Assembly (NCBI GenBank): GCA_937927905.1
Contig: CALFWP010000071.1
Location: forward strand, 1 to 17,057
Length of the DNA: 17,057 bases
Reading direction: 5' to 3'
Origin: an uncultured Neomegalonema sp.
GTDB lineage: Bacteria; Pseudomonadota; Alphaproteobacteria; Rhodobacterales; Rhodobacteraceae
Shown: one piece after another, positions 1-7,524 of the stretch
Layout of the letters: each line of letters begins with the position of its first letter
Position numbering within the stretch: position 1 is the stretch's first letter
Translations under genes and position numbers: made by a program
The notes under the pieces: generated by a model
Seen by the model: only the letters and a program-made list of their open reading frames with translations
Told to the model about the DNA's origin: nothing
Database searches by the model: none

Positions 1-1
1 G

Positions 2-490
2 GCCACACTGGTCAGCGAGCGGGTCTATGAAGTCATCGCCGCCCACAGCCCGAAAAACGGCGTGTTCGGTATCGGGATGACCTATGGCGGCCATCCGGTC
101 TGTGCGGCGGTGGCGTTGGAGACGCTTAAAATCTATGAAGAACGCGACATGCTGGGCCACGTGCAGGCCGTCGCGCCTTTATTCAAAGAGCGTTACGACG
201 CCCTCGCCTCCCATCCGCTGGTGGGCGAGGCGCGCTGCACCGGCCTCGTCGGGGCGGTGGAAATCGTCGCGGATAAAGAAACCCGCGCGCAATTTGCACC
301 TGCGGCCAAGGCCGCGCCGACCGTCTATCAGCATACGATGGAGCAGGGCACCTTCGGGCGACCTCTGCCGGGGGACGGCGTCGCGTTCTGTCCGCCGCTG
401 ATCGTGACAGAGGACGACATTAATCAGATGTTCGATCATCTGGCGAAAGGGCTGGATCTCGCCGAAGCCGATCTTGCCGCGCATCGCTAA
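2..490 (+). CDS. Class III (omega-type) aminotransferase, C-terminal part
   Basis: The reading frame is open from base 2 and ends at TAA 488-490, giving 162 residues. The start lies outside the window; the GTG at 62 is internal. The segment MTYGGHPVCAA matches the conserved TYxGHP stretch of PLP-dependent class III aminotransferases, just after the PLP-lysine region. The C-terminal pattern CTGLVGAVEIV, then GRPLPGDGVAFCPPLIVTEDDI, is typical of the omega-amino-acid or putrescine-pyruvate transaminase branch. Such enzymes move an amino group from an amine or omega-amino acid to pyruvate or a similar acceptor in the cytosol. The PLP lysine and substrate-binding N-terminal half are not in view, so the substrate cannot be called. 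GC in two counted lines is about 63%, above most of the window. The family is fairly sure, the substrate is open. Confidence 0.88.
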   Translation, partial: ATLVSERVYEVIAAHSPKNGVFGIGMTYGGHPVCAAVALETLKIYEERDMLGHVQAVAPLFKERYDALASHPLVGEARCTGLVGAVEIVADKETRAQFAPAAKAAPTVYQHTMEQGTFGRPLPGDGVAFCPPLIVTEDDINQMFDHLAKGLDLAEADLAAHR

Positions 491-552
491 AAAGAGATTG
501 AAGCGGCGACGTTATTGCGGCCGCCGTTTCCAGCGCTTGTTATTTACGGCTG

Positions 553-1152
553 TCAACGCTCCGAAAGGTCACGGGCCTCATCCGGTGCGGTTTCTGCGGC
601 GCCGATTACCGCTGTTGAAGCTCCGCCATAAGAGCTGGGCACATCCACACCAAGCGAATCCCGTATGGCAGGGCTGTTAAATTGGTCATCACCGATTTCG
701 TTGACAACGTTCTCAAGTTTCACAAAGCCCCAGCCATGGCCGACAATATTCGATAGGACACCGCCCATCATTTTCATCATTTTGTCGTGCTTATCAGCAA
801 CATAAAGTGCTTTGTCATAAAGGGTCGAAAACCGTTTGCCATCACCGACGTCATTATCGTAAGTCAGGCTTACACCCTCATTTGCAAGAGACAACTTTAA
901 CTGGCTGTTATCGGAATTAGACGCAACCTGATCAAGGAAACCCCGCGCCCAGTCCTCGTCAACATTGTTGGCAACCCGCCGGACTTCATCCTGCGTCAAT
1001 TTACCGGAAACGTAAGCCTTGCGCACATCACGCACCAGCTGCTCATCCACATTGACAAAATTCGGAACCTCTCTGGAGGCAAATCTTTCCATTACACCTA
1101 TGTAGAATTTACGGATCCCGTTCCATGGAAGTTCTTTCACGCGTTCTATCAT
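553..1152 (-). CDS. Unrecognised 199-residue cytosolic protein
   Basis: I do not recognise this family. The ATG at 1152 has a GGGG stretch about 5 bases upstream as a possible ribosome site. The protein is hydrophilic, with no signal peptide or membrane segment. Residues about 35-75 look helical and charged (VRDVRKAYVSGKLTQDEVRR). A Met/Lys-rich stretch (DKHDKMMKMMGG) lies near residues 122-133, followed by a small Gly/Trp-containing segment (NIVGHGWGFVKLENVV). The C-terminal 25 residues are Ala/Glu-rich and look disordered. It is convergent with the aminotransferase, 62 bases away, and divergent from the glutamate-synthase-domain gene across a 424-base gap, so it is probably transcribed alone. 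Amino-acid composition and length support a real gene; the function is unknown. Confidence 0.7.
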   Translation of the reverse strand: MIERVKELPWNGIRKFYIGVMERFASREVPNFVNVDEQLVRDVRKAYVSGKLTQDEVRRVANNVDEDWARGFLDQVASNSDNSQLKLSLANEGVSLTYDNDVGDGKRFSTLYDKALYVADKHDKMMKMMGGVLSNIVGHGWGFVKLENVVNEIGDDQFNSPAIRDSLGVDVPSSYGGASTAVIGAAETAPDEARDLSER

Positions 1153-1576
1153 AAGCGCCCCGCTTTCACATTTAAGGTTAACGCATTATCTGAATAACTT
1201 TCAAGAACTTATGCCCCGAACTCACCGGGCATTGATACGTCATGCTACGGATTTTCCTAAAAAAAACCGATATTATCCGATGTAGAATTTTTAGCGCACA
1301 TAGGATTCCAATGAATACGTTAGTCCACGCTGCATCAGGGGACGTGCGATTCGCATCGCCGGGAAATCCGGAAGGACTCAAGACTGCTGTATCGGATTTC
1401 TGTGACCCGACGCCTGACATGATCCGGCAGTGTTTACAATCAGTTTACTGCGCATGAACTTAATCCGCTTTACAATAGTGCGGTATCACAGCACATCCGC
1501 TGCCTTCGAAGAACGTATTTTTGCTAATACGGTTTCAGTAAGACTGTGACGATCTCAACAAGGGCCTGACCAAATA
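1153..1576. other. Intergenic region between divergent genes
   Basis: This 424-base gap separates the minus-strand unknown gene from the glutamate-synthase-domain gene and should hold both promoters. It is AT-rich around 1250-1300, including an A run at 1260-1266 and TATTAT at 1271-1276 that could serve as a -10 element. One short frame with a plausible ribosome site starts at 1311 and is listed separately. Other frames here read like non-coding sequence. No clear hairpin terminator was seen. Confidence 0.6.
1311..1457 (+). CDS. Possible 48-residue small ORF
   Basis: This is a tentative call. The ATG at 1311 has AGGA at 1302-1305, five bases upstream, and the frame ends at TGA 1455-1457. The predicted peptide begins MNTLVHAASGDVRF and ends QCLQSVYCA; it has no signal peptide or membrane segment. 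The frame extends upstream to an ATG at 1242, but that extension is Lys/Ile-rich, has no ribosome site and does not look coding. The ORF sits 119 bases before the glutamate-synthase-domain gene on the same strand, so it could be a leader ORF, or chance. No family is recognised. Confidence 0.25.
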   Translation: MNTLVHAASGDVRFASPGNPEGLKTAVSDFCDPTPDMIRQCLQSVYCA

Positions 1577-3082
1577 ATGTTTGCCGACTTTTTCATAATC
1601 AACGGACTGAGCGCACTTTCCACCCTCTTTGTGTTTGCAATCGGTTTGTTTTTGCTTTCACTTTTCGTTCTGTTCGTCATTGACGTAACCCAAACCCATG
1701 ATGCCGTAAGGCGCAATTACCCCGTAATCGGCCGGTTCAGAAAATTGTTTACGACATTGGGCGAGTTCTTCCGTCAGTACTTTTTTGCCATGGACCGCGA
1801 AGAAATGCCGTTTAACCGTGCTGAACGCGATTGGATCGAAAAATCCGCTGAGGGCGTCAACAATATGGTTGCTTTCGGCTCAACTCGAAATCTGACCAGC
1901 ATCGGCACCCCTATTTTTGTCAACCATCCGTTTCCGACCCTTGATGCCGATGCTCTCAATCCGCCCTGTGTTCAGATCGGACAACATTGCCGCACACCGT
2001 ATTCCGCACATTCCATCGTCAATATATCCGGTATGAGCTATGGTGCGCTTTCAAAACCCGCTGTCCGGGCCTTATCCAAAGGCGCAAAGATGGCAGGGTG
2101 CTGGATGAATACCGGCGAGGGTGGCTTGTCGCCGTACCACCTTGAGGGCGGGTGCGATATTGTCTTTCAGATCGGTACGGCAAAATACGGTGTACGCGAT
2201 GAGGATGGCAATCTGAGTGACGAAAAGCTTAAAGAAGCCGCCGCACATGAACAGGTCAGAATGTTCGAACTGAAACTCTCGCAAGGGGCAAAGCCCGGCA
2301 AGGGCGGTATTCTTCCTGGCGATAAAGTCAACGCGGAAATCGCAAAAATCCGTGGCATCAGAGAAGGAGAGGCTTCCATATCCCCGAACCGGCATGTTGA
2401 GCTGACTTGTATCGGCGACATCCTCGACATGATCGCCCATATCCGCGGGGTCACAGGAAAGCCTTGCGGATTTAAAACTGTGGTCGGCGACTCAGGCTGG
2501 TTAGATGAGATGTTTACCGAAATAACCAGACGCGGCATCGAGAGCGCACCGGACTTTATTGCGATTGATGGCGGGGATGGCGGCACAGGTGCGGCGCCGA
2601 TGCCGCTGATGGATAATGTCGGCCTGCCCTTGCGCGAGGCACTGCTGATGGCCGCTGACACGAGGGACAAGCACGGATTATCCAAACGCATCCGGCTGAT
2701 CGCATCCGGAAAACTGATCACACCGGCAGAGGCGGCCTGGGCGTTTTGCGCCGGTGCTGATTTTGTTGTAACCGCGCGCGGGTTTATGTTCGCGCTCGGC
2801 TGTATCCAATCGCTGAAATGCAACAAGAATACATGCCCGACCGGGATCACCACCCATGACCGCCGCCTGCAAAAAGGGTTGAATGTTGAGGAAAAAGCCG
2901 TACGCGTGAAAAACTTCGTCGAAAAGCTGCGCTATGGTGTCGGCCTTATTGCCCATAGTTGCGGTGTGCCGGAACCGCGCCTGCTAAGGCGTCATCACGT
3001 GAGAGTGGTACAGGATACCGGGCGGTCCGTCCTGCTGTCCGATCTTTATCAGCCTGCCGGAGAAGACACGCGCGCCGCCTGA
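1577..3082 (+). CDS. Membrane-anchored FMN-binding glutamate synthase-domain protein
   Basis: 501 residues. One hydrophobic segment at about residues 10-36 probably anchors the N-terminus in the inner membrane. The rest matches the FMN-binding (synthase) domain of glutamate synthase: NISGMSYGALSKPA (149-162), GEGGLSPYH (181-188), GKGGILPGDKV (241-251), AIDGGDGGTGAAP (329-341) and a 3Fe-4S motif with Cys409, Cys415 and Cys420, followed by PTGI. There is no N-terminal glutaminase (amidotransferase) domain, so it cannot itself draw ammonia from glutamine as classical GltB does. Stand-alone proteins of this type are widespread and mostly uncharacterised, so glutamate synthesis is an inference only. 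AGGG at 1561-1564 is 12 bases before the ATG, a loose ribosome site. It ends 11 bases from a convergent sulfotransferase gene, with no clear hairpin between them. Confidence 0.9.
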   Translation: MFADFFIINGLSALSTLFVFAIGLFLLSLFVLFVIDVTQTHDAVRRNYPVIGRFRKLFTTLGEFFRQYFFAMDREEMPFNRAERDWIEKSAEGVNNMVAFGSTRNLTSIGTPIFVNHPFPTLDADALNPPCVQIGQHCRTPYSAHSIVNISGMSYGALSKPAVRALSKGAKMAGCWMNTGEGGLSPYHLEGGCDIVFQIGTAKYGVRDEDGNLSDEKLKEAAAHEQVRMFELKLSQGAKPGKGGILPGDKVNAEIAKIRGIREGEASISPNRHVELTCIGDILDMIAHIRGVTGKPCGFKTVVGDSGWLDEMFTEITRRGIESAPDFIAIDGGDGGTGAAPMPLMDNVGLPLREALLMAADTRDKHGLSKRIRLIASGKLITPAEAAWAFCAGADFVVTARGFMFALGCIQSLKCNKNTCPTGITTHDRRLQKGLNVEEKAVRVKNFVEKLRYGVGLIAHSCGVPEPRLLRRHHVRVVQDTGRSVLLSDLYQPAGEDTRAA

Positions 3083-3093
3083 CATCCGGCTAT

Positions 3094-3840
3094 TCAGAGC
3101 TTATATCGTGCCAGCTGTTCGTAATACGGCTGGCATTCATCCGCCAGTGAACGCAGGTGATCAGGTAGCGGGCGAGACGGGCGCGGCGGAGAAAAACCGC
3201 TCGACGCCTCAACGGATTTATACCAATGAGCGGACCACACCCCGTCACTGTCACGCCGGCCCGTCGGCCATGACAGCATGGCAGGATCAAAGCCAATCCC
3301 AACACCGGAACAAAGTCGCTTCAGCGCCTGTTCAGGATTTGTGAGAATGTCAGCTGAATCAATGACAACCGGGGCCGCCCCGATCTGCTGCGCCACCCTA
3401 TCGAACAGAACGGCCTGTTCCTGAAAGCCGACATCGCGCAACGCAATTTCCGTGTGCCGGTCATGGTAGGACGCAAGCACCGCCTCAGGTTTGCGGATCA
3501 GAAAGGCATTTGCCACCTGTCCAAGCCAGTCCAACCCGACCTGTGACAGCATATGGTGCGTCATATGTTTTTGATAATGTAAGAGCGGATGCTGTCCGTG
3601 CCGGTTACGCGCCAATGGTGTCACGGTACAATCACGAACAATCGCACGCCAATCACCAGCCTCGCCTGATGCGATAACCGCATCCCGCATCGGATGGTTC
3701 AAACCGGTCTCTGACAGATACCAGGCGTAAAAAGGCTCATCCCAAACCGCACAATCCGCACGGTTTTCAAAGGCACGCATCATCGCGGTCGAGATATTAC
3801 GCGGTCCCGACCACATGGCCAGACGGATTACCTCTACCAT
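3094..3840 (-). CDS. Sulfotransferase family protein
   Basis: 248 residues. The N-terminal MWSGPRNISTAMMRAFENR (residues 9-27) is the 5'-phosphosulfate (P-loop-like) motif of a bacterial sulfotransferase-like family. LIRKPEAVLASY (114-125) fits the 3'-phosphate-binding segment, and DEPFYAWYL (34-42) is a further family hallmark. Known members of the fold transfer sulfate from PAPS, but this subfamily has no settled substrate and is sometimes annotated beside aminotransferases. No signal peptide is present, so it should be cytosolic. The ATG at 3840 lacks a good ribosome site. It lies 62 bases downstream of the PAS gene on the same strand, so the two may share a transcript and the second may be translated weakly or by coupling. 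Family confidence is good, activity uncertain. Confidence 0.82.
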   Translation of the reverse strand: MVEVIRLAMWSGPRNISTAMMRAFENRADCAVWDEPFYAWYLSETGLNHPMRDAVIASGEAGDWRAIVRDCTVTPLARNRHGQHPLLHYQKHMTHHMLSQVGLDWLGQVANAFLIRKPEAVLASYHDRHTEIALRDVGFQEQAVLFDRVAQQIGAAPVVIDSADILTNPEQALKRLCSGVGIGFDPAMLSWPTGRRDSDGVWSAHWYKSVEASSGFSPPRPSRPLPDHLRSLADECQPYYEQLARYKL

Positions 3841-3902
3841 GGGGAAAGCCCGGATCTAATTTGAAATTCAGGCTCTATACCCATGCGGCACCGCTTGGTT
3901 AC

Positions 3903-4643
3903 TTATCCGACATCCGATTTAACGAGACGTAAGTGACCACGATTACGGGGCGCTTCTTCCTGCGATTCGATGACATGTTCAGTCGAACCGAGAAGCCCCC
4001 CGTTAATCGCTGTCAACTCCGGCCGCCCTCCGGCCAGGAGTTGGCTGGCAGAAAACGGTTCGAGGTTCTGGTGCGCAGAATCTCCACGGCGGTCGCGCGC
4101 GCGGCGACCAAATACCGGAGCCGTGCCGACCCCCTCGAAACTGTCCCCCGTCAGCTCAAACAGACGGACTTTATCAACCCAATGGTGGATCGGATCATAG
4201 AGCTTAGAAAAGGCTTTATTCTCGCCAGTGTAATACCCGCACCCTAGAACGCGGCTCATATCTCCCATATCCGAGCGCAGCGGCAAGTACAAAAACTCAG
4301 CCTGGTAATGGAATCCACCCCGGTTTTCGACCGTACAGGACACATGGCCGATACAGGGTTCCGTAACAACGCGGTGCATGACATCGCGAACCTTGGCACG
4401 GCATTCCCCGTGCCAGAGGGCAAGCGCGCTCATTCCGCGCAATTCCATTCCGAAACTTTCACATAACTTCGTTCCGGCCAGCCTGAAACGTACGCTGTCC
4501 CGGCTTTGCACCTCAAGAATAAATGTACTGTCCAGCAGCGGTGCGATTTCACGTGGCTCGATCTCCGAACGAAACGGCGCAAGGCGCCCATCGCGAATCG
4601 AGTTCCAGTAATCGTAAAGAGCGCGCGTCTTAGCGTGTTTCAT
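3903..4643 (-). CDS. PAS_5-family PAS domain protein
   Basis: 246 residues. Residues about 8-145 match the alphaproteobacterial PAS_5 (formerly DUF1457) domain: ALYDYWNSIRDGRLAPFRSEIEP, then the RFRLAGTKLCESFGMELRG segment (52-70), and an LPLRSD strand (120-125) before a GCGYY motif. There is no kinase, GGDEF or HTH output domain, so this is a single-domain sensor or adaptor. Relatives such as MopJ of Caulobacter act in motility and cell-cycle control; extending that role here would be inference. The C-terminal 80 residues, from about 170 on, are Arg/Gly/Ser-rich and probably disordered. The ATG at 4643 has AGGA about 9-10 bases upstream. The gene is divergent from yicC and precedes the sulfotransferase gene by 62 bases, a possible two-gene operon. 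Confidence 0.85.
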   Translation of the reverse strand: MKHAKTRALYDYWNSIRDGRLAPFRSEIEPREIAPLLDSTFILEVQSRDSVRFRLAGTKLCESFGMELRGMSALALWHGECRAKVRDVMHRVVTEPCIGHVSCTVENRGGFHYQAEFLYLPLRSDMGDMSRVLGCGYYTGENKAFSKLYDPIHHWVDKVRLFELTGDSFEGVGTAPVFGRRARDRRGDSAHQNLEPFSASQLLAGGRPELTAINGGLLGSTEHVIESQEEAPRNRGHLRLVKSDVG

Positions 4644-4886
4644 ACTGCCAGTCCTGTCGGCGGAAACCCTTTTGAAAATATACCGTTACGGCACATATTG
4701 GTCAAAGCGGCTTCCATACATTAACAAAGTTCAACGGCCCGAGCATCATAATAGAACGAGTCGTAGTCTGTTGAATAGTCAAACATGGCTTCGCAATGCA
4801 TGTGCCAGAAGCCAATCCCAGTACTGTTCGACTTCGGACGTATCATGGCGCAAACGCAGTAAACCGGACACACAAAGGACAAAACA

Positions 4887-5783
4887 GTGCCGACTTACAG
4901 TATGACGGGCTTTGCATCCACTGATGGACAAACGGGTGATTCCGTATGGCGTATTGATATCAAAACTGTGAACGGACGCGGGTTGGATATTCGCTTTCGT
5001 TATCCCAAGGGCTTGGAAAGTATAGAAAAAAAATTCCGTTCCGCAATTCAGAATGTTTTGAAGCGGGGATCGGTAACAGTGGCAATAACAATAGAACGTA
5101 CACAAAGCCGACAAACATTCATACTCAATGAGGAGGCTTTATCAAACGCCGTTCATGCCGCCAGTAAAGCAAGGTCAGAACTGGAAAAAGCAGGGATAAC
5201 ACCGGCTCCGGCTCAGGCGGAACTTTTGCTGGGTGTGCCGGGCGTCATAACGGCAACAGAGATGGATGAATCGGAAAATAATGAGCAGATAAAAGCGGAT
5301 ATCCTGACGGGCTTTGATCTTGTCCTTGAAACTCTCGTTAACGAACGCCGCGCAGAGGGTTCACAATTGGCACAAATTATCTCTGACCAGGTGGCCCAGA
5401 TTGAATCGCTTACCGCAGATGCAAGCGCAAATGCGGACGGGGCGGGAGTCGTGCTGTACGAGAGGCTGCAATCACAGCTATCGGCTCTTCTGTCCGAAAA
5501 CGCTCTACCACCGGAACGCATACAATCGGAGGCGGCTATGCTGGCGTCAAAGGCAGATATACGCGAGGAAATAGACCGTTTATATGCTCATGTTGCCGCT
5601 ACACGCACATTGCTGAACCAGAATGAACCGGTCGGCAGACGGTTGGAATTTCTAGCACAGGAATTCAATCGTGAGGCGAATACACTCTGCTCGAAAAGTG
5701 CAACCGAAGCAATCACGCGCATCGGCCTGGACCTGAAATCCGTTATTGACCGTGTCAAAGAGCAAGCGGCTAATATTGAATAA
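4887..5783 (+). CDS. yicC: YicC/YloC-family endoribonuclease
   Basis: 298 residues with a GTG start at 4887. The choice rests on AAGGA at 4875-4879, seven bases upstream, and on YSMTGFA falling at residues 4-10, as in the family. The ATG at 4902 would remove part of that motif. The C-terminal DUF1732-type block is clear: KADIREEIDRLYAHV near residue 225, then EPVGRRLEFLAQEFNREANT and CSKS, ending at TAA 5781-5783. YicC proteins are endoribonucleases linked to stress and small-RNA turnover in E. coli. Placement directly before gmk is a common arrangement. One counted line is about 45% GC, low for the window. It is divergent from the PAS gene over 243 bases, where I see no other gene. Confidence 0.95.
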   Translation: MPTYSMTGFASTDGQTGDSVWRIDIKTVNGRGLDIRFRYPKGLESIEKKFRSAIQNVLKRGSVTVAITIERTQSRQTFILNEEALSNAVHAASKARSELEKAGITPAPAQAELLLGVPGVITATEMDESENNEQIKADILTGFDLVLETLVNERRAEGSQLAQIISDQVAQIESLTADASANADGAGVVLYERLQSQLSALLSENALPPERIQSEAAMLASKADIREEIDRLYAHVAATRTLLNQNEPVGRRLEFLAQEFNREANTLCSKSATEAITRIGLDLKSVIDRVKEQAANIE

Positions 5784-5797
5784 ACAGACCAAAGCTT

Positions 5798-5848
5798 TCC
5801 CTTCGGGACGGCACAGCTTAAACACTCCCCAAAACGCAAAAGCGGGAG
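5798..5848 (+). promoter_or_regulatory. Possible folding elements in the yicC-gmk leader
   Basis: In the 72-base spacer, TCCC 5798-5801 can pair with GGGA 5805-5808 over a three-base loop, flanked by AAGCT/AGCTT arms. Separately, CTCCC at 5825-5829 is the exact complement of GGGAG at 5844-5848, which is the probable ribosome site of gmk. Such a pairing could hide that site. The stems are short (4-5 bp), so this is only a candidate control element. Confidence 0.25.
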
Positions 5849-5855
5849 CAGGCCT

Positions 5856-6518
5856 ATGAAACCTATTCTGGATGCTGTTGAATCCATCGAACATGTCCGC
5901 CGGCGCGGGATGCTGTTTATTCTGTCATCTCCGTCCGGTGCAGGAAAAACGACTCTCGCAAAACGCCTTATGGCAGCAGACCCTGCAGTCACACTTTCCG
6001 TTTCCGCAACCACACGGAAACCGCGTGAGGGAGAAGTCGATGGGACCGACTATCACTTCGTCACCAAAGATGCGTTTGCTAAGATGGTTCTTGATGGCGA
6101 AATGCTCGAACATGCAACCGTATTTGACAATCATTACGGCAGTCCCAGAGCACCGGTGGAAAAGGTTCTTGCAGAGGGCCGTGATGTTCTTTTTGATGTG
6201 GATTGGCAGGGCGCGCGGCAAATTCGCGATTCTATGAAAGACGATGTCGTCAGTGTCTTTATCCTGCCCCCTTCCGTAGAGGCTCTTGAAGACCGGCTGA
6301 AAAAACGCGGATTGGATGACGAAGAGACCATTCGCCGGCGTATGGAAAAGTCGATAGCAGAAATGCTGCACTGGCCGGAATATGATTACGTACTGATTAA
6401 TGCGGATCTGGACACCTGTACCACCCAGCTGGGATCAGTGCTGGCGGCGGAGCGATTAAAACTGTCCCGCCGCAAAGAAGGGCTGGAGACAATGTTTGAC
6501 CGGATAAAGGGCATATAA
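5856..6518 (+). CDS. gmk: Guanylate kinase
   Basis: 220 residues. It converts GMP and ATP to GDP and ADP in the cytosol, feeding GTP and (p)ppGpp pools. The P-loop SSPSGAGKTT is at 24-33. The GMP-binding segment SATTRKPREGEVDGTDYHF spans 50-68, and the NHYGSPRAP and DVDWQGARQI stretches (92-100 and 114-123) are typical. The lid carries RRRMEKS (160-166). The N-terminus is about 17 residues longer than a minimal Gmk, which usually starts near the GML/FILSSPSG strand. GGGAG at 5844-5848, seven bases upstream, supports the ATG at 5856. Internal Met codons near residue 19 have no better site. It lies 72 bases after yicC, and cotranscription is likely. Confidence 0.97.
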   Translation: MKPILDAVESIEHVRRRGMLFILSSPSGAGKTTLAKRLMAADPAVTLSVSATTRKPREGEVDGTDYHFVTKDAFAKMVLDGEMLEHATVFDNHYGSPRAPVEKVLAEGRDVLFDVDWQGARQIRDSMKDDVVSVFILPPSVEALEDRLKKRGLDDEETIRRRMEKSIAEMLHWPEYDYVLINADLDTCTTQLGSVLAAERLKLSRRKEGLETMFDRIKGI

Positions 6519-6631
6519 AGCAAAAGCCGGTATGATGAAGAGCGCTCCATCAGATTGAATTATCATTTAATTTGAGTGATTTACCATATTTCGGTTTTTA
6601 AATTACCTGTAAAGCGGATCGGAACAGCCCT

Positions 6632-7447
6632 ATGAGCCTTTTCCATTTGATTATTGTCGCTTTGGTCCAGGGCATAACGGAATTCCTTCCCATCAGCTCC
6701 AGCGCGCACCTTATCCTGGCTCCGATGGTCACAGGGCAGCCCGACCAGGGACCGATGATTGATATGGCCGTTCATGTCGGGACATTATTCGCCGTTCTGC
6801 TGGTCTTCCGCCGTGACGTTACAGAAGCCTTTTTCGGGTTTTTCCATCTTTTGCGGGGACATACAGACCGATGGGACGCACGCCTGGCTCTGTTTCTGAT
6901 CATCGGTACGATACCGGTCGTATTGATGGGTCTGGTCTTCAGTATGCTGGACATCATGTACTGGATGCGCGATCCGTCCCGCGCATTGACGATTATCGGT
7001 TGGACAACATTTATTTTCGGCATTCTGCTCTATATCGCTGACAAATTCACCGATCAAAGCCGTGTATTGAAGCAGATCACATTTAAAGATACTGTACTGA
7101 TCGGTTTGGCCCAGGCGATTGCACTTATTCCGGGAACATCCCGTTCAGGCATTACGATGACGGCCGGGCGCTTTCTCGGCCTCGACAGAACCTCGGCAGC
7201 ACGGCTTTCAATGCTCATGGCCATTCCGACCATCATCGCCGCCGGTGCCCTGGGAACAAAGGATATTATTGACAGCGGAAATGTACAGCTTGGGATTGAC
7301 GCTGTGATCGCGGCTGTATTGTCCTTTATTGCCGCGCTGATTGCCATTAAGCTGTTCATGCGTTGGATTGCATCGGCATCCATGACGCCGTTTGTTGTCT
7401 ACAGGCTGGCCCTGGGCATACTTCTTTTGGGCATTGCCTATTCCTGA
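6632..7447 (+). CDS. uppP: Undecaprenyl-diphosphatase
   Basis: 271 residues, an inner-membrane protein of about eight helices. It dephosphorylates undecaprenyl diphosphate to the monophosphate lipid carrier used for peptidoglycan and other envelope polymers. Raised dosage of the family is known to give bacitracin resistance (old name bacA). Both catalytic signatures are intact: EFLPISSSAH (residues 17-26) and PGTSRSG (167-173). Length matches the family, usually 265-275. The ATG at 6632 has only a weak ribosome site (CGGA about 11 bases upstream), but the N-terminus aligns with known starts. A 113-base gap after gmk suggests its own promoter or at least partial independence. It ends just before a strong hairpin terminator. 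Confidence 0.96.
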   Translation: MSLFHLIIVALVQGITEFLPISSSAHLILAPMVTGQPDQGPMIDMAVHVGTLFAVLLVFRRDVTEAFFGFFHLLRGHTDRWDARLALFLIIGTIPVVLMGLVFSMLDIMYWMRDPSRALTIIGWTTFIFGILLYIADKFTDQSRVLKQITFKDTVLIGLAQAIALIPGTSRSGITMTAGRFLGLDRTSAARLSMLMAIPTIIAAGALGTKDIIDSGNVQLGIDAVIAAVLSFIAALIAIKLFMRWIASASMTPFVVYRLALGILLLGIAYS

Positions 7448-7457
7448 TAATGAAAAG

Positions 7458-7492
7458 AAAAACCCTCCCTGAGCGTTTCAGGAAGGGTTTTT
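7458..7492. terminator. Bidirectional rho-independent terminator
   Basis: Arms 7458-7472 and 7478-7492 pair over 15 positions with a single C-A mismatch and a five-base loop (GCGTT). One arm begins AAAAACCCT and the other ends AGGGTTTTT, so each strand has a T-tract after the stem. It sits between uppP (plus) and the convergent lipoprotein gene (minus) and can stop both transcripts. Confidence 0.9.
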
Positions 7493-7524
7493 GATACATT
7501 CTGTATCGGGGCGACCCGATTATC

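Noticed and set aside
1..490. Horizontal transfer of the aminotransferase from its higher GC
   Set aside because: Parts of metG reach a similar GC in counted lines, so the contrast is within the spread of the window.
1101..1290. Repeated TGTAGAATTT at 1101-1110 and 1281-1290
   Set aside because: One copy lies inside a coding region, the repeat is only about 10-11 bases, and no other copies were noticed. Chance is likely.
2167..2853. Minus-strand frame of 228 codons
   Set aside because: It is the shadow of the glutamate-synthase-domain gene, which has clear family motifs on the plus strand.
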